Virus record (IMG/VR): IMGVR_UViG_3300031669_000267
Span: 1-21,714 of that record
Length of the DNA stretch: 21,714 bases
DNA from: a virus
Reading direction: 5' to 3' (one strand)
Shown here: one piece after another, positions 6,806 to 13,082 of the stretch
Numbering within the stretch: position 1 is the first letter of the stretch
How the letters are laid out: each line of letters begins with the position of its first letter
Notes under the pieces: model-generated
What the model saw: the letters and a program-made list of their open reading frames with translations, nothing else
The model's database searches: none
What the model was told of the DNA's origin: nothing
Made by a program: the position numbers and the translations under genes

Positions 6806-7512
6806 GACATGGGCCTCGATGCGGCCACGGAGTTACCGGAAGCCACGGTGGATTGCGGTGGATTTCCGAGCTTTGCCCAGTCGCCCCGTACTGCCTCCAT
6901 GAACGCGGCATCCCAGTCGGCATAGGCGTAGGACTTGGCTTTGCACTTGAGCTTGAATGCCTCCAGGTGCTCAGGTAATCGGGTATGACCTTTCTCGATT
7001 GACCATGCCTTCACGGCATCGGATATACCGAAGTCATCGGGAAGTGGGTGCGTCTCAGGCTTCTTCCGCTTGGGTGAGCGCGGCTTTACGCCTTCGCCTT
7101 CGACTACGTCTTCGACTACGACTAGACGGGGATTAACCGTGTCTTCCGGTTCTTCACCGTGATTCACGGTGGATTCCAGCAGGTCACTGCAAGGCTCGGG
7201 AAACTTCGATTTCGATTGAACGCGCTGACCGAAGTCCAGGATCTGGATGTATCGCTTCCCGTCCGGTGCCGGGTACACACTTACAAGGGCCGCTTTCTCG
7301 GCGCACCGAGTCCACTTCCCAATGTCCGCGTCGGATACTTTGTCCAGTTGGAGCGGATAGCACGCCGCACGAAGCAGCATCGGTGTTGCGTAATACCGTC
7401 CATGGTCATCAGCCACCGACATCAATCGGCGGTAGAACACTTCAGCAGCCCAGTCCAGCTTCGCCATACGCTCGCTGGTGAGGATGCCGTCACGGATAAT
7501 TCTGGTCGGCAT
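6802..7512 (-). CDS. Phage replication initiator (lambda O / DnaT-like)
   Basis: The 236-aa product has an N-terminal part (MPTRIIRDGILTSERMAKLD... through the LRAACYPLQL helix) typical of phage replisome organisers with a winged helix. A low-complexity acidic and basic linker follows (about 112-150). The C-terminal module has PEHLEAFKLKCKAKSYAYAD and WDAAFMEAVRGDWAKL, the pattern seen in lambda O-like and DnaT-like proteins that hand the helicase to the origin. It starts at ATG 7512, overlapping the upstream stop as TGATG. DnaB follows immediately. As in lambda O, repeats occur in the linker-coding DNA. Confidence 0.8.
   Translation of the reverse strand: MPTRIIRDGILTSERMAKLDWAAEVFYRRLMSVADDHGRYYATPMLLRAACYPLQLDKVSDADIGKWTRCAEKAALVSVYPAPDGKRYIQILDFGQRVQSKSKFPEPCSDLLESTVNHGEEPEDTVNPRLVVVEDVVEGEGVKPRSPKRKKPETHPLPDDFGISDAVKAWSIEKGHTRLPEHLEAFKLKCKAKSYAYADWDAAFMEAVRGDWAKLGNPPQSTVASGNSVAASRPMS
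7098..7171. other. Candidate replication origin inside the initiator gene
   Basis: CTTCGACTAC occurs at 7098-7107 and 7110-7119, a 12-bp period, followed by a perfect palindrome CACCGTGA-T-TCACGGTG at 7155-7171. These lie in DNA coding the linker of the initiator (about residues 113-139), the same relative place as the iterons in lambda gene O. A further tandem pair of AATCCACCG lies near 6846-6865 (minus sense). The number of copies is small, so this is a candidate only. Confidence 0.35.
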
Positions 7513-7757
7513 CAGATGCCGTCCTGTCGAACACGGTGCTTCTCGAAAACTCGGCGGGATGTTTCATCCATGCCGCGAACAAGCCTTTCATCCATCCTTC
7601 GGATCTGAGCTGGTGATCGCGATAGCACGGCGGACTTCAGAAGGCCCCAGTACATCTTGACCATGGCGCGATCACTGGAGGCTATGGCGGCATGGGTGCG
7701 ATCGCGCATACGACGGATATACCGCTCGTGCCGCCAGTCGATGAATCGTTGGATCAT
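7512..7757 (-). CDS. Basic helical protein, 81 aa, unknown
   Basis: ATG 7757 overlaps the previous stop (ATGA); longer starts lie inside the previous gene. The product is highly basic and helical (MIQRFIDWRHERYIRRMRDR and later IRRMDERLVRGMDETSRRVF). It directly precedes the replication initiator. No family recognised. Confidence 0.62.
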   Translation of the reverse strand: MIQRFIDWRHERYIRRMRDRTHAAIASSDRAMVKMYWGLLKSAVLSRSPAQIRRMDERLVRGMDETSRRVFEKHRVRQDGI

Positions 7758-8104
7758 GCCGTGACTCCGGCGAAGATGAGAGAGCGGTACCGAGGACACA
7801 CGGACGTATGTCGATGCGGGTTACGCCCGATGCCATCCATGACGATCACCTCAGTGTTCAGCGCGCGCTTGTAGATCGCTCCCCAAGCCCTGTCATCGGC
7901 CGGCGAGCCGAAGCCCATGGCGTTGGCAAGGTCGGTGCACTGCCAGCCCTCGAAGAATTCGTGACTGCGCGCATACCGGCACAGGAAGGCATAGGCCAGA
8001 TCCGGCCATTCCTGGTCGATGTACTCGGCGTGATCGAGCGCCTGCTGCATGCCGCGATCAGCGGCGGCGCGTGCGGCTGAAAAGTCGATGGCAAGCTGAT
8101 TCAT
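7754..8104 (-). CDS. Phage protein of the early leftward operon, 116 aa, unknown
   Basis: The start is ATG 8104, linked as ATGA to the upstream stop; a longer frame to 8170 runs through the 42-aa gene. The sequence begins MNQLAIDFSAARAAADRGM, has a helical middle (EWPDLAYAFLCRYARSHEFF) and an HTH-like part (CTDLANAMGFGSPADDRAWG), then a basic C-terminus with conserved-looking NPHRHTSVCPRYRSL. The segment about residues 55-85 could bind DNA. I know similar phage proteins next to replication genes but no experimental role. Confidence 0.7.
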   Translation of the reverse strand: MNQLAIDFSAARAAADRGMQQALDHAEYIDQEWPDLAYAFLCRYARSHEFFEGWQCTDLANAMGFGSPADDRAWGAIYKRALNTEVIVMDGIGRNPHRHTSVCPRYRSLIFAGVTA

Positions 8105-8229
8105 GACTCCCTCACTACGCGACCCCAGTCGCCGGCAAACTCGCGTGCTTCGGCGCGGGTGGCGAACCACATACAGCGCTCGCCGGTCTGCGGGTCAACG
8201 ATCAGCCAGCCGGGGATGTCGGTTTTCAT
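8101..8229 (-). CDS. Very small protein, 42 aa, unknown
   Basis: ATG 8229 overlaps the stop of the zinc protein (ATGA), and its own stop at 8101 overlaps the next ATG at 8104. The translation, MKTDIPGWLIVDPQTGERCM then WFATRAEAREFAGDWGRVVR, is a plausible beta-beta-alpha mini-domain of the 'ordinary sequence plus RAEAREFA helix' kind found in small phage proteins. Without this gene there would be the only gap in the operon between 11089 and 777. Confidence 0.66.
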   Translation of the reverse strand: MKTDIPGWLIVDPQTGERCMWFATRAEAREFAGDWGRVVRES

Positions 8230-8432
8230 GCGGCCACCGATATGAATCCGGTCATCTTTTCCTGCACCTCAGACCGGCATGCGCGGCATTTGCCAAGGCG
8301 CAGCTTCCGGAACTGAACGGGCCAGAACTCCTCAGTTACGGGATGCCATGCATCGTTCCCGTAACCCGCGCGATCGCATGACCGGCATAGGAAATACTCG
8401 CCATCCGGGCGCGACTGGAACTTGTGCTTCAC
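8226..8432 (-). CDS. Small zinc-binding protein, 68 aa
   Basis: GTG 8432 overlaps the methyltransferase stop as GTGA. CRSCDRAG (residues 16-23) and CRACRSEV near the C-terminus give four cysteines in two CxxC pairs, enough for one zinc ribbon. It may act with the methyltransferase and helicase upstream, with which it is translationally coupled. The sequence gives no direct evidence for that. Confidence 0.68.
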   Translation of the reverse strand: MKHKFQSRPDGEYFLCRSCDRAGYGNDAWHPVTEEFWPVQFRKLRLGKCRACRSEVQEKMTGFISVAA

Positions 8433-9304
8433 AGCAAGTCACCGAACAGCGATGACTGGTCTGCGGATGCGCGAAGGTTGCGCACGGCCTGCTCGTAGTA
8501 GCTGGTTTTCAGCTCCACGCCCACGCCACGTCTGCCAAGCTCGGCAGCGATGAACACTTCCGACCCGATGCCAGCGAATGGCGTCAGCACCACATCGCCA
8601 GGTTTCGTCCAGAGCCTCACGCCGCGCCGGATCACTTCAAGCTGCAACGGACAGATGTGCCGCTCATCGTCGTGCTCACGCGCGCTGCGGTACTGCAGGG
8701 TTTCGTTCGGGTTGATGTCCATCCAGACGGGGCTGGCCAGCTTCTGCCATTCGTCCACGGGGATGTCGCTGCCGTGGTCTACCTTGTCCACTACGTCGCC
8801 AGGTGCGCGCATGGTCACCAGGTAATCGGCGATGCCTTGCCGGCTCATGGTGGCGTTCGTGCGGATCGTCTTGTGCAGCAGGCCGAGTGCCTTGGTGCGC
8901 TGCATGGCCGTCACAGGGTCTTTCCAGATGCAGACCTCGCTTGCGTAGATGAAGCCTTGCGCCTCAAACGCACGGATCAGGTCGCCGCGGAAGTCGCGCA
9001 GTCCGATCACACCATCCCTCACCTTGGATGTCGGCAGTTGCATGCAGTGGAAGCTGACGTTGTGGCCCGGCTTGATGACCCGGCGAAGCTCTCGCACAAG
9101 ATGGGAAAAATGCTCGAAGAATTCATCCGTATTGCGGCAGTTGCCCATGTCGCGCGGGCTGTTGCTGTACGTGTACAGGCTGGCGAAGGGTGGCGAAAAG
9201 ATCGAATAATCCACACTCGCTTCCGGCAAGCCTTGCAGCACATCGACGCAATCGCCGTTGTACAGCGCCCAGTTGCCTTCGATGGTTGACGCGATGCACT
9301 TCAT
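8429..9304 (-). CDS. Orphan DNA methyltransferase (SPPF type, probably N4-cytosine)
   Basis: The 291-aa enzyme has catalytic motif IV SPPF (residues 37-40) near the N-terminus and the AdoMet-binding motif FAGIGSEVFIAAELGRRG (243-260) near the C-terminus, the beta-class order. SPP followed by an aromatic residue is usual for N4-cytosine enzymes, whereas N6-adenine enzymes mostly have DPPY; N6 activity is not excluded. The region from about 90 to 215 would be target recognition. No restriction endonuclease gene adjoins it, so it is an orphan, likely protecting phage DNA from host restriction. It overlaps the SNF2-like helicase gene by 4 nt. Confidence 0.88.
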   Translation of the reverse strand: MKCIASTIEGNWALYNGDCVDVLQGLPEASVDYSIFSPPFASLYTYSNSPRDMGNCRNTDEFFEHFSHLVRELRRVIKPGHNVSFHCMQLPTSKVRDGVIGLRDFRGDLIRAFEAQGFIYASEVCIWKDPVTAMQRTKALGLLHKTIRTNATMSRQGIADYLVTMRAPGDVVDKVDHGSDIPVDEWQKLASPVWMDINPNETLQYRSAREHDDERHICPLQLEVIRRGVRLWTKPGDVVLTPFAGIGSEVFIAAELGRRGVGVELKTSYYEQAVRNLRASADQSSLFGDLL

Positions 9305-10695
9305 GCGTTCTTCTCCGATGTGAGCCAGTCCGGGGCAGCAATGGGCTTGTTCGGCTGGTAGTTGTTGGATTGGCGCGCCTGACCGAACACTTCGGATCGG
9401 ACGGCATCGCGGGTTTCTGCCGAGAGCGATTCGGACATATCCATCGCATCGGCTTCTTTACGTTTTAGGTTGGCGACCACTGCGCCTTCGAGCTCACTGG
9501 CGAAGACGTGAACCATAACCTCGCGCTTTTGCCCGAAGCGCCAGCAGCGTCGAACCGCTTGGTAATACGCCTCGAATGAATCGGTTACGCCAACGAAGGC
9601 CATCCGCGCGCAGTGCTGCCAGTTGAGACCCCATCCAGCAATGGACGGCTTGGTGATCAGGACGCGGATGCGGCCGGCTGCGAAGTCGGCGAGGCGACGC
9701 TCTTTCGTGTCCGCATTGTCCGGCCCGCGAATCTCAATGGCGTCAGGGATGGCGGCTTTCAGCGCGTCCGCTTCCGCGTTCAGATCGCACCAGACGATCC
9801 ACAGTTCGCGGTCGGCATTAACCATCTCGGCGCACTTGGCGACACGGGCCGCGAGGCTGTCCTTGCGCGCATCGCGGCGCTCGCTCAGGGTCTGCGCTTC
9901 AAAGGCAAAGAGCTGGCCGGCCGTCTGCATGGTGGATCGAACCGTATGCTCGCTGACTGTCATGTCCGGCAGGTTGTAGGCACGGTCGTCATGGCCCAGG
10001 TCGGACGGTTTGCGCACCATCGCGCCCCATCCAGAGACCCACTTCCAGAACTGCGCCCGCGCATGGCCTTTCAGTCGCCAGACTTGCGTCTCAGCGCCGT
10101 CATGCACGAAGTACTCCGAAAGCATTTCGACGCGGGAACAGACCCCCAGAAACTCCGCATGCGTGCCCAGCTCTGTCCAATCGTTCGGGGCTGGTGTTGC
10201 GGTGGCGCAGAGCTTGAACGGCGTGGCTTTGAACGCTTCCAACAGAACGGCGAGCGTCTTGGTGTCGTGATGCTTGATACAACTTGATTCGTCCAGCACC
10301 ACCGCGCCGAACCGGCTGGCGTCGAACTTGTGCAGCCGGTCATAGTTCGTGATGTTGACGCCATGCGCCACATCAGCCAGTTCACGGCAGTGCGTAACCG
10401 TGACGCCAATCTCCGCACCCTCTTTGACGGTCTGCGCAGCCACCGCGAGCGGCGCCAGGATCAGTATGTCGCGCCCGGTGACTTTGTGGATCACGTCAGC
10501 CCATGCGAGCTGCATCCGCGTCTTGCCCAGCCCGGTATCCGCGAAGATGGCGCACCGGCCGCGACGCAACGCCCATGCGGTCAGGTCGGACTGATGCGGC
10601 ATAAGCGAGTAGCCAGACAGGTCATGCGACCCATCAAGGCCAGTCGCCACATGCGACGCGAGCTTGGACGCCACAAAGGATCGGTAATCGTTCAT
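9301..10695 (-). CDS. SNF2/DEAD-like superfamily 2 DNA helicase or translocase
   Basis: Motifs appear in SF2 order in 464 aa: a Q-like start LMPHQSDLTAWALRRGR, Walker A FADTGLGKTRMQLAWA (51-66), LILAPLAVAAQ (78-88), motif II VLDESSCIK (133-141; DESS in place of DEAH), motif III CATATPAPNDW (163-173), a C-terminal lobe with ITKPSIAGWGLNWQHC (347-362) and motif VI YYQAVRRCWRFGQKREV (377-393). The GWGLNWQ and QxxxRxxRxGQ patterns are SNF2-like. It should translocate on double-stranded DNA using ATP. It is paired with a methyltransferase, a linkage also known in other phages. Role in replication, recombination or anti-restriction is open. Confidence 0.88.
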   Translation of the reverse strand: MNDYRSFVASKLASHVATGLDGSHDLSGYSLMPHQSDLTAWALRRGRCAIFADTGLGKTRMQLAWADVIHKVTGRDILILAPLAVAAQTVKEGAEIGVTVTHCRELADVAHGVNITNYDRLHKFDASRFGAVVLDESSCIKHHDTKTLAVLLEAFKATPFKLCATATPAPNDWTELGTHAEFLGVCSRVEMLSEYFVHDGAETQVWRLKGHARAQFWKWVSGWGAMVRKPSDLGHDDRAYNLPDMTVSEHTVRSTMQTAGQLFAFEAQTLSERRDARKDSLAARVAKCAEMVNADRELWIVWCDLNAEADALKAAIPDAIEIRGPDNADTKERRLADFAAGRIRVLITKPSIAGWGLNWQHCARMAFVGVTDSFEAYYQAVRRCWRFGQKREVMVHVFASELEGAVVANLKRKEADAMDMSESLSAETRDAVRSEVFGQARQSNNYQPNKPIAAPDWLTSEKNA

Positions 10696-10874
10696 GACTG
10701 CCCATCCAGCGTGCGGTTATGTGCGAAGTAGTCCCTTTCCGCTTGCTCATAGGCATCACGGGCGGCGTTTTCGCGCTTGAGCTGGGCGATGCCGTAGCGC
10801 GCCCACTTGACCAGCTCGGGGTCGGGGTTGAAGTCCAGCGGTGCGAGGGAGTGATCGGAGATGGCGCAGTTCAT
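10692..10874 (-). CDS. Small protein, 60 aa, unknown
   Basis: A good ribosome site (AAGGAG) precedes ATG 10874, which overlaps the HTH gene stop as ATGA. The product is helical and charged (WARYGIAQLKRENAARDAYE...). No motif is recognised. It is the second gene of the leftward run, upstream of the helicase. Confidence 0.64.
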   Translation of the reverse strand: MNCAISDHSLAPLDFNPDPELVKWARYGIAQLKRENAARDAYEQAERDYFAHNRTLDGQS

Positions 10875-11089
10875 GCTGTTTTCTCCTTGGATGCGGGACT
10901 CACCTTTCGCGGCGGCCGCATTCGGCGGGAAGCCGCAAGAACAAGCTTGCGTCCAGCGTCATAATTCGGCTGTGTGTCATCAACGACGATGCGCGAGATG
11001 TTTGCTGGCGTCATGGAAACATGGGCTGCGATCTGAACCTGAGTCCATCCTGCGGCCTTGAGTGATTCGATAGCTTCTTTGGGCGTCAT
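10871..11089 (-). CDS. Cro/XRE-like helix-turn-helix regulator
   Basis: The segment MTPKEAIESLKAAGWTQVQI followed by AAHVSMTPANISRIVVDDTQ is a five-helix XRE/Cro-type DNA-binding domain, with WTQVQIAAHVSMTPANISRI as helix-turn-helix. The tail is basic. At 72 aa it is Cro-sized, with no CI-like oligomerisation or cleavage domain. It is the first gene of the leftward operon and likely controls the divergent promoters beside it. Start choice is open: ATG 11113 and 11110 are also in frame, but they have no ribosome site and would overlap the candidate promoter; 11089 begins at the domain boundary. Confidence 0.78.
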   Translation of the reverse strand: MTPKEAIESLKAAGWTQVQIAAHVSMTPANISRIVVDDTQPNYDAGRKLVLAASRRMRPPRKVSPASKEKTA

Positions 11090-11097
11090 GGCATCAG

Positions 11098-11126
11098 AGT
11101 CTATGCCCATCATTTGCCGGATGCAA
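11098..11126 (-). promoter_or_regulatory. Candidate leftward promoter (start near 11090)
   Basis: TTGCAT (11126-11121), a 17-nt spacer and TAGACT (11103-11098; four of six) stand in the same relation to the left arm of the inverted repeat as the TTGACA promoter does to the right arm. Transcription would begin within a few bases of ATG 11089, giving a leaderless message. An alternative leftward promoter is TTGTCA (11177-11172) with TATCTT (11156-11151), five and four matches but only a 15-nt spacer. Confidence 0.4.
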
Positions 11127-11173
11127 CAACTATTTTAGCGCAACGAGGCGAAGATAATTTAAAATAGTTGTTG
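11124..11173. promoter_or_regulatory. Operator candidate: perfect 14-bp inverted repeat
   Basis: CAACAACTATTTTA at 11124-11137 is exactly reverse-complemented as TAAAATAGTTGTTG at 11160-11173, with 22 bp between. Arm centres are 36 bp apart, between three and four helical turns. The right arm ends inside the TTGACA -35 box of the rightward promoter; the left arm ends inside a candidate leftward -35. It lies in the only divergent intergenic gap, beside an HTH gene, so it is the likely repressor-binding region. Confidence 0.65.
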
Positions 11174-11199
11174 ACAAGCGTTTTTGGATCGCCTAATCT
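11171..11199 (+). promoter_or_regulatory. Rightward early promoter
   Basis: A consensus TTGACA (11171-11176), a 17-nt spacer and TAATCT (11194-11199) form a sigma-70 promoter with a perfect -35 and a moderate -10. The expected start is near 11206, 25 nt before ATG 11231, leaving room for the ribosome site GGAGCAGG. It would drive the whole rightward operon. Its -35 overlaps the right arm of the inverted repeat. Confidence 0.65.
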
Positions 11200-11230
11200 A
11201 ACCCAATCGACCACGGCACGGGAGCAGGAT

Positions 11231-11446
11231 ATGGCAAGCATCACCTCACACATATACGACCGGCCGGCCACGGTTCGGCTCTGCTATTCGCAAGAGGCGC
11301 CCCACGCGTGGCAGGCCGTGAAAGTTGAACTTCTCGATTTCACGCTGAGCCTCTCCCGCGAAGAAGCCGCCCAGCTCGCTGTCGATCTGCTCAATGCGGT
11401 GGAAGCGACGCCGGTTGATGCGGACAAGGCGGAGGGTTTGGCATGA
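11231..11446 (+). CDS. First gene of rightward operon, 71 aa, unknown
   Basis: ATG 11231 follows a good ribosome site (GGAG 7 nt upstream); the open frame extends upstream but into the promoter. The product starts MASITSHIYDRPATVRLCYS and has a helical C-terminal half with SLSREEAAQLAVDLLNAVEA, a pattern of small phage proteins of unknown role. Being first from the early promoter it is likely made early and strongly. Early phage leaders of this size often disturb host functions; nothing in the sequence shows which. Confidence 0.72.
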   Translation: MASITSHIYDRPATVRLCYSQEAPHAWQAVKVELLDFTLSLSREEAAQLAVDLLNAVEATPVDADKAEGLA

Positions 11447-11640
11447 GCTTCAACAACGGAGTCATTACAACGGAGACGGACGGCGGAAAATTTATCGGGA
11501 CAATCCTCGATCGCGACACGCGGGAGTGCTACTGCCGAACTGAGCGTTCGTATGGCTCGGCTGACGAGGCAAAGCTCCGCGTTTCAAACATTTGGCGCGC
11601 GTGGCTGTCGGACCGTGGCTATGCCCCGGTGATGTCATGA
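11443..11640 (+). CDS. Small early protein, 65 aa, unknown
   Basis: ATG 11443 overlaps the previous stop (ATGA). Short beta-strands appear likely (GVITTETDGGKFIGTILDRD), then a helix with SADEAKLRVSNIWRAWLSD. The build resembles small phage proteins with a beta-sheet and one closing helix. No named family. Confidence 0.68.
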   Translation: MSFNNGVITTETDGGKFIGTILDRDTRECYCRTERSYGSADEAKLRVSNIWRAWLSDRGYAPVMS

Positions 11641-11894
11641 ACCGCCCGATCGACCTCTATGCCACCGCGCAGCTCGAAGCCGACCGCGCCAAGGTCGCCG
11701 CCCTGCTCGCCAGCATCGTCCGCGCCGAGCTGGACAGCATTGCGCAGGCTTGCGATTCCGAGCGTGACCAGTGGCCGCCGCTGAAGTTCTGGGCCTTATG
11801 GCTCGGTGTCGGCCTGCCGTTTTCGCTGGCTTGCAGCTATGGCGTGTGGAAGTTCGCCGCGTGGCTTCTGCCGGTGGTTTGGGGTGCGCTGTGA
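11637..11894 (+). CDS. Small inner-membrane protein with two predicted helices, 85 aa
   Basis: ATG 11637 overlaps the previous stop (ATGA). The first half is a soluble amphipathic helix with many alanines and acidic residues. The second half has WALWLGVGLPFSLACSYGVW and KFAAWLLPVVWGAL, two hydrophobic stretches parted by a lysine, so a hairpin or two membrane spans. Membrane proteins in early phage operons often act in superinfection exclusion or host takeover; here that is an inference. Confidence 0.7.
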   Translation: MNRPIDLYATAQLEADRAKVAALLASIVRAELDSIAQACDSERDQWPPLKFWALWLGVGLPFSLACSYGVWKFAAWLLPVVWGAL

Positions 11895-12178
11895 GCGGGC
11901 CGGTTGATGTGCTTGCGATCGGTATCAGCGCTGCTTTGCGTAACTGCGCCGACTACCTGCGTGATGAGCAGGGACTCACGGAAGCTGCCAAACAGATCGA
12001 AGCAGTGGATGCAGCCATCGCCGAGCTGATCGAGGCGGCGAAGCGAGTCATCGCATCGGATGACGCTCATGAATCGCTGCATGCGCCAGATGGCGACGAC
12101 ATTGCACGCATGGTCGAGTACGCGGATGCATACAACGGACTTCGCGAAGCCCTCGCCGCCATCGGCCACACGCCATGA
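11891..12178 (+). CDS. Helical protein, 95 aa (Ea22-like C-terminal pattern)
   Basis: GTG 11891 overlaps the membrane-protein stop as GTGA; the longer frame upstream lies inside that gene. The product is helical (AALRNCADYLRDEQGLTEAA, then AAIAELIEAAKRVIASDDAH) with an acidic middle and a final VEYADAYNGLREALAAIG helix. The 'LIEAAKRVI ... LREAL' pattern recurs in phage accessory proteins of the Ea22 type, a loosely defined family without known function. Confidence 0.68.
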   Translation: MSGPVDVLAIGISAALRNCADYLRDEQGLTEAAKQIEAVDAAIAELIEAAKRVIASDDAHESLHAPDGDDIARMVEYADAYNGLREALAAIGHTP

Positions 12179-12306
12179 CCTGCCGCCTGAAACTCGTCCG
12201 CTACATCGGCGCAGCGCTGCAAACGCTGGATTACATCGGCCCATTCGACCGGATTCCGGCTGGGTGGAGTTACAAGATGCGGGTTGTTAGGAGGGTATCT
12301 GCATGA
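12175..12306 (+). CDS. Very small basic protein, 43 aa
   Basis: ATG 12175 overlaps the previous stop, and its TGA at 12304-12306 overlaps the next ATG at 12303, so it is framed by ATGA on both sides. Translation: MTCRLKLVRYIGAALQTLDY then IGPFDRIPAGWSYKMRVVRR. It is basic with aromatic residues. The AGGAGG coded by its last codons is also the ribosome site of the next gene. No family recognised. Confidence 0.6.
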   Translation: MTCRLKLVRYIGAALQTLDYIGPFDRIPAGWSYKMRVVRRVSA

Positions 12307-12611
12307 GCGGGAACACACGTCTTAATCCGGTAATGGCGCAGATGCTCAAGCCATTCGCGCCAAAGCCTGTTGACGACACCAAGCGTATCGAATTGCAGGC
12401 CAAGGAAATCGAGCGTCTGCGAAAGGAGATTGAGGACATTTTTCGGCTTCCGTTTCCCGTCGATCTGAGCACCAGTAACCGGCTTGAGGATGAGCGCGAG
12501 GTGACGGCTGATCCGTCCATCGTTCGGCAGGTGATTGACCAGGTCATCGAGGACAACTTGGGCCTGATCGAGGGTCGGGTGATCGAGATGATTCGCCGGA
12601 GTAATCCGTGA
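12303..12611 (+). CDS. Coiled-coil protein, 102 aa, unknown
   Basis: ATG 12303 follows an AGGAGG ribosome site. Residues about 26-47 (KRIELQAKEIERLRKEIEDI) form a clear coiled coil. The C-terminal third is acidic and helical (VIDQVIEDNLGLIEGRVIEM). Likely an oligomeric small phage protein. No named family. Confidence 0.72.
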   Translation: MSGNTRLNPVMAQMLKPFAPKPVDDTKRIELQAKEIERLRKEIEDIFRLPFPVDLSTSNRLEDEREVTADPSIVRQVIDQVIEDNLGLIEGRVIEMIRRSNP

Positions 12612-12829
12612 TGAGCGAGCTGATCATCGACGCCGAGCTGCAATCCCTGCTTGACGCCAGCCGCGCCGAACGTGAACGCCGCAATGCGCCTTATCCAAAC
12701 CTGCGCCGCTACACAACAGACATTTCACCGCCGACCGCATCCGCTGCGATCACGAACCCTCCCGCGTGTACCTATGCGGATGGGGTCGGCGACCTATTAC
12801 GCAACACCAATCAAACAACGAGGATTTGA
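12611..12829 (+). CDS. Small protein, 72 aa, unknown; C-terminus doubtful
   Basis: The start lies in a GTGATG junction: GTG 12608 overlaps the previous stop by 4 nt and ATG 12611 by 1 nt. The N-terminus, MSELIIDAELQSLLDASRAE, looks like a normal helical start, but after about residue 30 the sequence turns into threonine/proline-rich text (PPTASAAITNPPACTYADGV) of low structural promise. Another plus frame is open over 12687-12848. A frameshift or a decayed 3' end is possible. Confidence 0.5.
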   Translation: MSELIIDAELQSLLDASRAERERRNAPYPNLRRYTTDISPPTASAAITNPPACTYADGVGDLLRNTNQTTRI

Positions 12830-12831
12830 AC

Positions 12832-12927
12832 ATGGCGAATCCGCGTGACGGTTCCGGCGCCACTTTCCACACGCGAGCCGGCGCTTACCGGCGACTAGCA
12901 GCGGTGTGCTGTCCCCACCAGCCGTGA
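12832..12927 (+). CDS. Possible 31-aa peptide
   Basis: ATG 12832 has a GAGGA ribosome site 8-12 nt upstream and begins 2 nt after the previous stop. The translation (MANPRDGSGATFHTRAGAYR...) has no motif. Accepted only because of the ribosome site and spacing. The following 12928-12980 holds no gene that I can support. Confidence 0.3.
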   Translation: MANPRDGSGATFHTRAGAYRRLAAVCCPHQP

Positions 12928-12980
12928 GCGTAGGCCAACTGGCGGCGCAAGCAACAGCGGCGAATTAGGACAGAGGAAAG

Positions 12981-13079
12981 GTGCTGATCCGTTATGAGGT
13001 TTTCGTGGAGCCAGGCGAACGAAACGCACCACTGGCCAACTATTCCAACAACGCGCCGGCCGATGCCGGCAAGGAATAA
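12981..13079 (+). CDS. Possible 32-aa peptide
   Basis: GTG 12981 follows an AGAGGA ribosome site. The translation is VLIRYEVFVEPGERNAPLAN then YSNNAPADAGKE. The last 12 codons coincide with the repeated hairpin leader at 13043-13075, which argues that at least that part is selected as RNA rather than protein. It may be a short upstream peptide coupled to the next gene. Confidence 0.33.
   Translation: MLIRYEVFVEPGERNAPLANYSNNAPADAGKE
13043..13075 (+). repeat. Repeated hairpin leader, copy 1
   Basis: The 15-bp block TTCCAACAACGCGCC (13043-13057) recurs exactly at 13355-13369. In this copy GCCGGC (13055-13060), loop CGAT and GCCGGC (13065-13070) form a 6-bp hairpin followed at once by the ribosome site AAGGA (13071-13075), 7 nt before ATG 13083. 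The stem differs from copy 2 yet both pair fully, a sign of selection on structure. Confidence 0.65.
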
Positions 13080-13082
13080 ATC

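Noticed and set aside
8657-10287. Plus-strand open frames of 210 and 224 codons opposite the methyltransferase and helicase
   Set aside because: Antisense shadows; the opposite strand carries complete enzyme motifs in order.
10871-11113. Reading the HTH protein as a CI-type repressor of lysogeny
   Set aside because: Only a single DNA-binding domain is present, with no oligomerisation or self-cleavage domain; Cro-like is the safer call.
12611-12670. Similarity of the start LIIDAELQSLLDASRAE to ParB-type N-termini
   Set aside because: Only a few residues agree and none of the downstream ParB motifs follow.
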